Source: Verrucomicrobiota bacterium (GTDB lineage Bacteria > Verrucomicrobiota > Verrucomicrobiia > Verrucomicrobiales > Akkermansiaceae). Taken from it: a DNA stretch of 37,228 nucleotides. Shown piece after piece: positions 16,030 through 23,494 of the stretch. The notes under the pieces were generated by a model, which made no database searches, had not been told where the DNA came from, and worked only from the letters and a program-made list of their open reading frames with translations. The stretch's first letter is position 1. Each line of letters begins with the position of its first letter. The stretch is taken from positions 1 through 37,228 of the forward strand of contig JAQCFL010000010.1 in NCBI GenBank assembly GCA_027619375.1, in the 5' to 3' direction. The position numbers and the translations under genes were made by a program.

Positions 16030-17466
16030 TCACTCCTCTCCCTGCTCGGCTTTTCCGCCTGCCAATTCGACCACTGTCCCGACGATGATGTCTTCGGTTT
16101 CGGGGGCCAGGCTGGAAGGCTTGTCGTAGGAGACCATCGACTGGATCACCTCGTAGCCGCCTTCGGCGATCTCTTTTGCGGTGGTGATGTAACACGGAGA
16201 TTCGTTGGCGTAGCCGATCACCCAAAGACGGCGGCTGTCATTGTTGAGTTCGGCCTTGATCCGCAGCGAGTAACCGGACACCACTTCACCGGGAAGGAAT
16301 ACCGACGTCAGGCTGCGATCATTTTCGCCGGGGAACCGCCAGGTCTGGATCAGGTAGTCGAACCCGGTCGGAACTGCTTCCCCAAGATCAATGCGGTCGA
16401 GCCAGATCTGTCCATAGAAGGCGCGGCGCTTGTCCTGGCCGGCAACCCATCCCTCGAGCTCTTCGCGATCAGGCTGAAAGGCCAGTGGAAGTTGCACGGT
16501 GCGCGTCTGACATTTCGGCGGAGCGGTCAGCCGAAATGTGCGCGTGGAATCGGCGAGCAAGGCATCGACCTGATCGGCGAGTTCGTTGCCGTGCTTTTCG
16601 ATGAACGGAGCGGCATCGGCGGTGCGCGGTTCGGGATTTGCATCGGCGCCACAACCGGCGGCGATCAGGGCATGGCTGCCGGGATGACGTTTCTCGATGA
16701 TCCGCGCAGCGGCGCCGGCCCAGTCGCCGTGAAAGCCCTTGTTTGGCGGCGCATAGGAAGTGCAGTGGCAGGCGTAGCTGAGGAAAACGCCGAGCACTTT
16801 GCTGTCATCGTCAGCGGCGGTGACGGTCAGCACCGGAACGCTCTGATCGACGCTGCCGTGTGGATTCGGGCGCATCGCCTTCCACGTGCCGTTCTCGATG
16901 ACCCGCCGATTCATTGCAAAGCCGGCGCGGCCCTCGCCCCAGCGCAGGTTTGCCGGTTGACGCGATCCGGCGGCTTGGATGGCGATCTGTTCGAGCCGAT
17001 CGACCAGCCAGGCGGTGTATTCGTCGATGTGTTGTTTCTCGCCGGCCGGGAGGATTTTGCAGAAATGCATTTCCTGCATGTAGTCGCTCAGGGCCGGTCC
17101 GCCATGGGTGTGGGTGGCGGAAATCGCGAATTTTTTGCGGGAAATACCGAGCTTCCTTTCGATACGTTCGAAGACCCGGTCACTCAGCGATTTGGGAATT
17201 CCGAGCAGGTCGGCGGTGATCATCAAGGCGCCGAGTTGGCCGGCTTCATCTCCGATGGCCAGCGCGCGGGCGAACAGCTTGTTCTCTGCCGGCTCGCCTT
17301 CGTAATCGCGCGACGCGTAACCGATCATGCGCACCGGGACGCGCGGGGTGATGTCGATTTTTGCCAGGCCGGCGGTGGTTCCGGACGCGCTTTTTTCGTC
17401 TTGTGCAGAGGCCGACGGCAGGCCGACGGCGAGTAGCAGGAGGATGATGGACAAGGTAGGTTTCAT
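16030..17466 (-). CDS. Neutral/alkaline non-lysosomal ceramidase-like exported hydrolase
   Basis: The family cleaves N-acyl bonds of ceramide-like lipids with a zinc site; in PVC bacteria many members are of unknown substrate. The protein is 478 residues from the ATG at 17466, chosen because it begins a clean signal peptide (MKPTLSIILLLLAVGLPSAS); an in-frame ATG 78 bases upstream would bury it. The family opening follows (AGLAKIDITPRVPVRMIGYA). The zinc-ligand motif ATHTHGGPALSDY is near residue 119. FLSYACHCTSY and GDWAG come next, then the glycine-rich active-site region AAGCGADANPEPR near 275. It is shorter than full ceramidases (about 650-700 residues) and lacks a clear C-terminal immunoglobulin-like domain. 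It stands alone between two non-coding stretches on the minus strand. Confidence 0.88.
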   Translation of the reverse strand: MKPTLSIILLLLAVGLPSASAQDEKSASGTTAGLAKIDITPRVPVRMIGYASRDYEGEPAENKLFARALAIGDEAGQLGALMITADLLGIPKSLSDRVFERIERKLGISRKKFAISATHTHGGPALSDYMQEMHFCKILPAGEKQHIDEYTAWLVDRLEQIAIQAAGSRQPANLRWGEGRAGFAMNRRVIENGTWKAMRPNPHGSVDQSVPVLTVTAADDDSKVLGVFLSYACHCTSYAPPNKGFHGDWAGAAARIIEKRHPGSHALIAAGCGADANPEPRTADAAPFIEKHGNELADQVDALLADSTRTFRLTAPPKCQTRTVQLPLAFQPDREELEGWVAGQDKRRAFYGQIWLDRIDLGEAVPTGFDYLIQTWRFPGENDRSLTSVFLPGEVVSGYSLRIKAELNNDSRRLWVIGYANESPCYITTAKEIAEGGYEVIQSMVSYDKPSSLAPETEDIIVGTVVELAGGKAEQGEE

Positions 17467-17620
17467 GGGAATTGGGTCAGGATGTGCTGCGAAAGCCAGC
17501 GGTCGTAAAGGGTTTTCGGAGTCTCGCCGTCTTAAAAAATGCATTGTTCACAAATCCGCCCTCCGTCTTCACGAGGGCCTGATGGGAGCGTTGCCCACGT
17601 TTTCGATTCCGTTACTCTTT

Positions 17621-17862
17621 TCAGTTCAGTTTCGCACTCCTTCTTCCCGTGGCCGGATTGTGGTAGCGGTACCCGTAGAAGAACACACCCGACGCGGGTT
17701 TCGTAGTGTGAGCGTCGATGGCCCGGCGCGGTTGCGGGGCTTGCAGGCGATTTGCAGGGTGCGATTTGTCTGACTTCGCAAAAAATTCCCGGCCGCGGCT
17801 GTTTCGCGGTGGGGGTGTGTTTTTTCCGGGCGTGGATATGTGGCGCTGAAGCCCATTTGATC
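17621..17862 (-). pseudogene. Fragment resembling an RHS-repeat core domain
   Basis: On the minus strand an open frame from about 17862 to the stop at 17621-17623 ends with GVFFYGYRYHNPATGR (core at 17642-17683). This closely matches the RHS-repeat-associated core consensus YGYRYYNPxTGR. In real RHS proteins this is followed by a WxSRDPIGE-type sequence; here it runs into a stop after seven more residues. The 60 codons before it are not recognisably RHS. No start codon or partner toxin is visible, so this is at most a decayed scrap of an RHS/YD-repeat protein. Confidence 0.45.
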
Positions 17863-17976
17863 AGCGCAAGCGTAGCGGCTTCGAGCGGCCAAAGGAAGGA
17901 TGCTTTTGGTCGGTCAACGACTCATGTGTGGGGTGCCAACAAATGGGAAGTCCTATCCCGTCAGAGGGCCAAATAT

Positions 17977-18065
17977 CAAATTGCTTTGACCCCTTTTGTT
18001 CATGGCATTCCGGGTAATTGCTCGATTTCAAGGACTGACCCCTTTCTGTGTGACCCCTTTCTGTG
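17977..18065. repeat. Cluster of TGACCCCTTT repeats (RAYT/REP-like)
   Basis: TGACCCCTTT appears three times. One copy lies within CAAATTGCTTTGACCCCTTT at 17977-17996. The other two are a perfect 15-base tandem, TGACCCCTTTCTGTG, at 18036-18050 and 18051-18065. On the minus strand this reads as AAAGGGGTCA. I recall such strings around REP-associated tyrosine transposase genes, but no such gene is in this window. The flank GGCCAAATATCAAATTGCTT resembles the flank of the direct repeat at 25412-25436. Confidence 0.6.
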
Positions 18066-18066
18066 C

Positions 18067-18714
18067 CTATTTTGCTTCGACGCGGACGAAGCCCCGTCCT
18101 GAGGGGCCTAAGGCCAGTTGGACGGCGGCTTTGCCCTCGCTGCAGGACCGCACACAACCGTCCTCCATGAGGCCAACCGATGCCGAGAATGGTTCAAGAA
18201 TGACTCCTTCCGCGAAATTGAGTGTTGAAGAATAGCGTATTTGGAAGAGCGATTGGGGAGCTCCGCTGAAGTGAAGTTCACCGACCCCGGACTCGGAGGA
18301 GTAACTGAAGGAAGTGATCCTGAGGGGCGGGGGCTCGAACTCCGAGGAAATTTGAATCCGAAACAAGTCTCCAGGCATCGCCGATTGGGAGAGGGTCGCG
18401 GAAATGGTAGTGTATGTCCCATTCGCCCTGACCGTTCCCGCTCCCGATCTCGGTCCCGTCAACAGGACCCCTGGAAGATCATTCACGGTGCTGGGATCGA
18501 CATCAAAGACACGATGGTCGGCAAGGCCCAGACCATCGAGACTGTCACCGTTGCTGGAAACAAGCGTCAATCCATCGACCCATTGGAATTCTATCTCCGT
18601 GCGATCCACTCCCTTGAAATGAAACAAGGGGTCGGTGAGCGGTGTTGCGGTGAGAGGATTCTCCGAACTCGCCCTGGATCTGACGAGCTCGGGAGATTTT
18701 TGAGAAGAAGTCAT
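18067..18714 (-). CDS. Hypothetical protein resembling a C-terminal module of a secreted PVC protein
   Basis: The frame encodes 215 residues. The C-terminal half (LRITSFSYSSESGVGELHFS, then FQIRYSSTLNF, ending RGFVRVEAK) looks like the beta-sandwich tail found at the ends of many verrucomicrobial exported proteins, which often finish in (F/Y)RVE. There is no signal peptide. A TGA codon lies directly before the ATG, so the frame cannot extend upstream. It is therefore either a small intact gene of unknown role or, more likely, the 3' remnant of a larger exported protein whose 5' part is lost. It lies between a repeat cluster and a repeat island, which fits a decay product. Confidence 0.5.
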   Translation of the reverse strand: MTSSQKSPELVRSRASSENPLTATPLTDPLFHFKGVDRTEIEFQWVDGLTLVSSNGDSLDGLGLADHRVFDVDPSTVNDLPGVLLTGPRSGAGTVRANGTYTTISATLSQSAMPGDLFRIQISSEFEPPPLRITSFSYSSESGVGELHFSGAPQSLFQIRYSSTLNFAEGVILEPFSASVGLMEDGCVRSCSEGKAAVQLALGPSGRGFVRVEAK

Positions 18715-18724
18715 TCAGCTTTCC

Positions 18725-18748
18725 GGGCCGCCTTGCCAAGATCGCTTT
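18725..18748 (+). repeat. Dispersed 24-base repeat, copy 2
   Basis: This matches 15882-15905 at 21 of 24 bases, in the same orientation. It lies just upstream of the ATG of the minus-strand hypothetical gene. Confidence 0.5.
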
Positions 18749-18911
18749 TTTCGGTGGTTCGTTCGGCAAGGGCGAGCGTCAACACGCTGCACTTGAGACT
18801 CGGTTCCGTCCACGGCGCGGTTGTCCGATGCTCGCGGCAGTGCGCGCGGACCCGAGCCGGGAAGGTCACTTGACGAGGAGGCGAGTGCCGGTCGCTCCTG
18901 TTAGATCTCTT

Positions 18912-19476
18912 CGTCCCGGAGGGACATCGGACGGTAGCCGGTGGTACCACCACCGGAACTATGGCCGGTGATTTGATTGGCACCCCGGAGGGGCGCGGGA
19001 GCGAGCGGAACACAACGAGAGCGGTTCAATGCGGATGCCATGATTTACCGTTCCCCTCCGGGGTGCTCTTACAGACGACGATGAAACCCGGTGGTGGTGC
19101 CCTGGGCTTTATACAAATCTCGGCCCTACAACCCTTGCGCTGAAGCGCCGCCCTCCTCTCCTGTCCCAGCGGGACAGCTGACGTTAGCCATGGGGCTTCA
19201 GCCCACGGATTGGGATCGGAAAATGGGTCGCGTCGCGTAGTGACGATTGAAGGGGGTGGACGTGTCGCCTACGGAATACAGCCTCTCCGCGTGATTGCCG
19301 CGAAACCGCCTGAAGCATCGCTACGCGATGCGCTTTGCTTTGTGGGACCCACCATGGACTGAAGTCCACGGCTAACATCAATCGTCCCTCTGGGACGGGG
19401 AAAATACCAGCCCTCCGCGATGTGTATAAAGATCAGGGTGGTGCCACCGGCTATCGTCCGATGTCCCTCCGGGACG
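18912..19476. repeat. Nested inverted-repeat cluster built on the GTCCC-CCGGGAC palindrome
   Basis: The 40 bases at 18912-18951 (CGTCCCGGAGGGACATCGGA, then CGGTAGCCGGTGGTACCACC) recur in inverted orientation at 19437-19476 with only two mismatches. A second inverted pair lies inside. 19161-19215 (GTCCCAGCGGGAC, GTTAGCCATGGGGCTTCAG) matches the complement of 19341-19400 (TGAAGTCCACGGCTAACATC, TCCCTCTGGGAC). At the centre is a perfect hairpin, GCATCGC-TAC-GCGATGC, at 19315-19331. A further related segment is at 19047-19100. The same family recurs at 33351-33413. Repeats like these are widespread between genes in Verrucomicrobia; their function is unknown. Confidence 0.8.
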
Positions 19477-19671
19477 TGCTGAATACAACAACACGGTGAC
19501 CCATTCAAGGGGCATTCCGGGTCATTCTGAGCCACTCTGGCCAAGGCCCTTCCTCGTCACCCAAATCCCGTCGAATCGACAATACTTGGAGACATGGTCG
19601 TTGAAGCCGGAGGCGGGGTAAGGTTCGGGTCGGTGTATGATTCGGCGGTTGGCGGACGTAGGCAACGGCTC

Positions 19672-21015
19672 ATGACGAAAAGACCTTGGAATTTGGCGCG
19701 CCGGACCTTTCTTCGGGGGGCGGGTGCGATGCTTGCGCTGCCCTTGCTCGAGGGGATGTGCTGGGGCAAGGGGGCCGCCGCGTCGGGGGTTCCGCCCAAA
19801 CGCTTTGTGGGCACTTTTTTCCCTTTCGGCCCGCACCAGCCCTTCGACCACATGAAAGGCTTCAAGGAGGACGAGTATTGGTTTCCCGCGAACGCCACCG
19901 GCAAGGTCACGGAATACAAGACACTGGCCTCCGCGCCGTTCCAACCGCTGCATGAGGACATCACCTGGCTCAAGGGCCTCGACCACGTGGCCTGCCGCAG
20001 GCTCGGCGGCCATGGACTGGGGGAGGTGTTTTTGACCGGCGCCGACATGACCATCCACAAGCGCAACGGGGTCTCGCTCGATCAGGTCATCGCCGAAAAA
20101 TACGCTTCCGAGACGCGCTTCCGCTCGCTGACGCTGGGATCGGAGGGCGGCACGGGTGTCTATAATCGAATGTGCACGCTGTCGCATATGGGGCCGGGGC
20201 GGGCGATCGCCGCGATGCACAAGCCGCGGGAGATTTTCGAGATGCTTTTCGTGGACGAGTCCGACAAGGACGCGGCCCGGATGCGGCTCAACAAGGAGGG
20301 CAGCCTTCTCGACGCGATGCTCGGGGACGCGAAGTCGCTGAAGAACAGGTTGGGCGCGGCGGACAAGGAGAAGCTGGAGGAATACCTCGAGTCGGTCCGC
20401 GGGGTGGAGCGGCGCATTGCCAACAACAACAAGTGGCTGGATGTCCCGAAGCCGAAGGTGGATCCTGGCTCGGTCAACCTGGAGGCCTTTTACCAGAATC
20501 CGAAAGAGTACTTCCGGACGATGTATGACCTGATCTTCCTGGCCTTCCAGACCGACAGCACGCGGGCCGCCTCCTACATGCTGGCCAGCGAGGCCAACGT
20601 GGGCAATGCGGTGGGCCAGTTGGCCAAGACGGCGCTCGGGGTGGAAATCCCGCACACCCTCGCACACGGGCGCTGCCGCGACACCTGCCGGTGGGACCAG
20701 TTCCAGTCCGAGCAATACGCGTATTTCCTGAAGCGCCTGAAGAATGCGAAGGAGGGGGAGGGCACCATGCTCGACAACACGATCTCCCTTTACGGATCCT
20801 GCCACGGGTGGGATTCCCACGGCAACACGGACTACGCGCTCCAACTGGCCGGCGGCAAGGCGATGGGCCTCAAGCACGGCCGGGTCCTGGCCTACGACGA
20901 CAAGGACATCACGCTGTCCAACGTGTTCCTGACGATCCAGCATTGCATGGGGGTCGAGGGGGATTCCTTCGCGGAGAGTACAGGAGACTTTCCGGATTTG
21001 TTGAACGCGGTCTGA
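19672..21015 (+). CDS. DUF1552 Tat-exported protein
   Basis: The function of the family is unknown. The protein is 447 residues from the ATG at 19672. That start gives a short twin-arginine leader (ARRTFLRGAGAMLALPLLEG); an in-frame TTG 78 bases upstream would give an unnatural N-terminus. DUF1552 landmarks follow: FVGTFFPFGPHQ, EYKTLASAPFQPLHEDITWL, GLDHVACRRLGGHGLGEVFL, DKEKLEEYLESVRGVERRI, and near the end NTISLYGSCHGWDSHGNTD. DUF1552 proteins are distant relatives of DUF1501 and nearly always sit beside a DUF1592-type cytochrome gene. Here that gene starts one base after the stop (TGA-C-ATG), a clear operon. Confidence 0.92.
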   Translation: MTKRPWNLARRTFLRGAGAMLALPLLEGMCWGKGAAASGVPPKRFVGTFFPFGPHQPFDHMKGFKEDEYWFPANATGKVTEYKTLASAPFQPLHEDITWLKGLDHVACRRLGGHGLGEVFLTGADMTIHKRNGVSLDQVIAEKYASETRFRSLTLGSEGGTGVYNRMCTLSHMGPGRAIAAMHKPREIFEMLFVDESDKDAARMRLNKEGSLLDAMLGDAKSLKNRLGAADKEKLEEYLESVRGVERRIANNNKWLDVPKPKVDPGSVNLEAFYQNPKEYFRTMYDLIFLAFQTDSTRAASYMLASEANVGNAVGQLAKTALGVEIPHTLAHGRCRDTCRWDQFQSEQYAYFLKRLKNAKEGEGTMLDNTISLYGSCHGWDSHGNTDYALQLAGGKAMGLKHGRVLAYDDKDITLSNVFLTIQHCMGVEGDSFAESTGDFPDLLNAV

Positions 21016-21016
21016 C

Positions 21017-23494
21017 ATGCGCGTGCCGAATTTTTTCATCGTGCGGGTCGCGTTCGTGGCGTTCGTGGCGGTCGTCCCGGTGCGGGGTGGGGAGCCCGCG
21101 TCGTCGGGCTTCGGGGACTTCGTGCAGCCGTTCCTGCAGAAGCACTGTACGAGCTGCCATGGGAGCGAGAAGCAGAAGGGGAAGCTGGCGCTGCACGAAA
21201 TTCGTGAGGATTTCGGCTCGGTGGAGGCGGCGGAGAAGTGGCGGCATGTCCTCGAGATGCTCGAGGAGGGCGAGATGCCGCCGGAGGACGAGCCCCGGCC
21301 TGATGCGGAGCGCGCCGCGCGGGTCAGGGCGTGGATCGTGGCGGGGCTCGAAACCCTGATCGAGGTCGGCGGAGAAGGGGAGGGCCCTAGTCCGCGGGTG
21401 CGGCGGCTGACCAACGCGGAATACCACAACACCATGCGCGACCTGCTCGGGGTGGAGCTGAACTACGGCGACAACCTGAACGCCGACCCGGTGGTGCCAT
21501 ACCGGTTCCGAAACACGGCGGAGTTCATGATGGTCGGCACGTCCGACCTGCAGAAATATTGGGAGAACGCCACCCGTGCGGTGGCTTCGGTGATCGTTTC
21601 GGGCCCGCAGCCCGAGGTGATCCGTCTCAAGAAGGAGATCGCGCCGGAGATCCCGGATTTTCAGCCGCCCAACAAGCGCACCGATGAGGTTCTGCCGCGC
21701 ATTCAGGACAACATTCTCACCTGCACGTTCAAGCTGCCCCGGGTGGGGGACTACGTGTTGCGGATCGTCGCCTCGGCGGTGTTACCGGACGGGGTGGAGG
21801 CGGCGGAGATGCGGGTTGCCGATCCCAAGGAGCGGGTGTTCCTCGGCACGCGGACGGTGGCCAACAACGCGGACCACCCGCAGGTTTACGAGTTTCGCGG
21901 GCGTCTGGAGAACATCCAGGTCGACACCAGCGAGCAGGGCGGGATGGCCGCCACCGCGATCTCCATCAACGAGGTCTGGAACAACGGCGACGAGGTGGGG
22001 AGTCACAAGATCAAGCCGTTTTCCCGGCCGCGGCTGGTGATCGAGTCGATGGAGATTCAGACGCCGGCGGAGGATGTCTGGCCGCCGGCCTGCCACAGTG
22101 CGATTTTGTTTCCCTCCCCGCTGCGCGAGCGCGACGAGGGGGCCTACGTGCGGGAGGTGCTGGAGCGCTTCATGACGCGGGCCTACCGTCGGCCGGTCAC
22201 GGCGGCGGAGGTGGCGCGGCTGGAGGACTCGTTCGCCACGGTGCGCCCGACGGTGGAGAGCTTCGAGGAGGCGATGCGTGAGACCCTCGCGATGGTTCTG
22301 GTCTCGCCCGGGTTCCTGCTACGCAACACGGTGGGCGAGGCCCCCGCGCCGGGAAGCGACCTCGACGATCACCAACTCGCCTCGCGGCTCTCGTATTTTC
22401 TCTGGAGCAGCATGCCGGACGCGGAGTTGTCCGAGCTGGCAACCCGCAGGGAACTCGGCAAGCCGGAGGTGCTTGCGCGGCAGGTCGCGCGGATGCTGGA
22501 CGATCCGAAGGTGTCGGATTTCGTGGAGGACTTCACGAGCCAGTGGCTGTCGTTGGGCAAGCTCAGGGAAGTCTCCATCAACGACAACGCCTTTCCGCCG
22601 TTCATCAAGCGGGCGTCTTGGGACCGGCGCTTGTTGCGGGAGGATCCTTTCGGCATCCGCTACGATCTAGAGCAGGAGACGATTCTGTTCGTGGAGGAGA
22701 TCCTGCGGGAGAACCTCAGCCTGATCCAGTTCCTGGACTCGGATTTCCTGATGCTCAACGAGAACCTCGCCTGGCACTACGGGATCGAGGGGGTGCGCGG
22801 GAGGGCGATTCGGCCGGTGAAGCTGCCGGAGGGTCACCATCTCGGCGGGCTGCTCACGCAGGGCAGCATTTTGATCGGCAACTCGAACGGCACGGCGCCA
22901 CATCCGATCTACCGCGGGGTCTGGGTGCGGGAGGCGATCCTCGGCGACGAGGTGAAGGATCCGCCGTCGAACGTCCCGTCGCTGGTGGGTAGCGAGGCGC
23001 TCAAGGATGCGCCGTCGATCAAGGAGGCCCTCGTGGCGCACCGCACGATGGAAAGCTGCAACGACTGCCACGCCCGCATCGATCCCTACGGGCTTCCCTT
23101 TGAGCAGCACAACGCCATCGGGCGCTATCAGCCGAAGGTGATCGGGAAGGGAGTGGTCTTCCCGTGGGATTCCGGCAGGGGAGAGAGCACCGAGCAATAC
23201 CTCGCGAGGGTCGAGCCGCTCTACACCGTCGCGGTGGATGCGTCGTCCCGCCTGCCTGACGGCACAGAGGTGGAGGACATGGCGGCCTTCAAGAATTATC
23301 TGGTGAGGGAGAAGGGCGACGTGTTCGCCCGGACGATGATAGGGAAACTCCTTGCCTACGGCATGAACCGCCAGGTCGGGCCGACGGACCGGGAGGCCGC
23401 CGCGCGCCTGTTCGAGCAGAGCAAGGCGAACGACCACCGCTTCAGGGATCTGGTCATGGCGATCTGCACCAGCGAACTGTTCCGCCAGCCATGA
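21017..23494 (+). CDS. DUF1592/DUF1588/DUF1585-type c-type cytochrome protein
   Basis: This exported multidomain heme protein of 825 residues is a PVC hallmark with no proven reaction. It has a signal peptide (MRVPNFFIVRVAFVAFVAVV). An N-terminal PSCyt-type cytochrome domain contains CTSCH (near residue 43; FLQKHCTSCHGSEKQKGKLA). DUF1587 follows (RRLTNAEYHNTMRDLLGVEL, near 133), then a beta-rich DUF1595-like part and DUF1592 (ASRLSYFLWSSMPDAELSEL, about 455-475). DUF1588 contains the second heme-type motif CNDCH (near 681; CNDCHARIDPYGLPFEQHNA), and a DUF1585 tail ends the protein (GKLLAYGMNRQVGPTDREAA). It starts one base after DUF1552 and ends in an ATGA overlap with the next gene, so the three are translationally coupled. 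The two CxxCH motifs suggest electron transfer coupled to periplasmic catabolism. Confidence 0.93.
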   Translation: MRVPNFFIVRVAFVAFVAVVPVRGGEPASSGFGDFVQPFLQKHCTSCHGSEKQKGKLALHEIREDFGSVEAAEKWRHVLEMLEEGEMPPEDEPRPDAERAARVRAWIVAGLETLIEVGGEGEGPSPRVRRLTNAEYHNTMRDLLGVELNYGDNLNADPVVPYRFRNTAEFMMVGTSDLQKYWENATRAVASVIVSGPQPEVIRLKKEIAPEIPDFQPPNKRTDEVLPRIQDNILTCTFKLPRVGDYVLRIVASAVLPDGVEAAEMRVADPKERVFLGTRTVANNADHPQVYEFRGRLENIQVDTSEQGGMAATAISINEVWNNGDEVGSHKIKPFSRPRLVIESMEIQTPAEDVWPPACHSAILFPSPLRERDEGAYVREVLERFMTRAYRRPVTAAEVARLEDSFATVRPTVESFEEAMRETLAMVLVSPGFLLRNTVGEAPAPGSDLDDHQLASRLSYFLWSSMPDAELSELATRRELGKPEVLARQVARMLDDPKVSDFVEDFTSQWLSLGKLREVSINDNAFPPFIKRASWDRRLLREDPFGIRYDLEQETILFVEEILRENLSLIQFLDSDFLMLNENLAWHYGIEGVRGRAIRPVKLPEGHHLGGLLTQGSILIGNSNGTAPHPIYRGVWVREAILGDEVKDPPSNVPSLVGSEALKDAPSIKEALVAHRTMESCNDCHARIDPYGLPFEQHNAIGRYQPKVIGKGVVFPWDSGRGESTEQYLARVEPLYTVAVDASSRLPDGTEVEDMAAFKNYLVREKGDVFARTMIGKLLAYGMNRQVGPTDREAAARLFEQSKANDHRFRDLVMAICTSELFRQP

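Larger units (their letters stand above)
17467..18066. other. Gene-free stretch with decayed-gene and repeat remnants
   Basis: No intact gene is visible in these 600 bases between the ceramidase start and the small minus-strand gene. It contains an RHS-core-like remnant (17621-17862, minus strand) and a set of TGACCCCTTT repeats (17977-18065), both listed separately. Promoter elements for the ceramidase gene must lie near 17470-17560 but none is distinct. Confidence 0.5.
18715..19671. other. Gene-free repeat island
   Basis: No gene is supportable in these 957 bases. A second copy of the 24-base dispersed repeat is at 18725-18748, and most of the rest (18912-19476) is a nested set of inverted repeats described separately. 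The promoter of the DUF1552 operon should lie near 19500-19660, but I cannot identify it. Confidence 0.55.

Noticed and set aside
18241-18873. A 210-codon plus-strand frame opposite the small hypothetical gene
   Set aside because: The minus-strand reading has a protein-like composition and a familiar C-terminal pattern; this one does not.
18912-19476. A CRISPR array
   Set aside because: The repeats are inverted and unequal in length, with no regular spacers and no cas genes.
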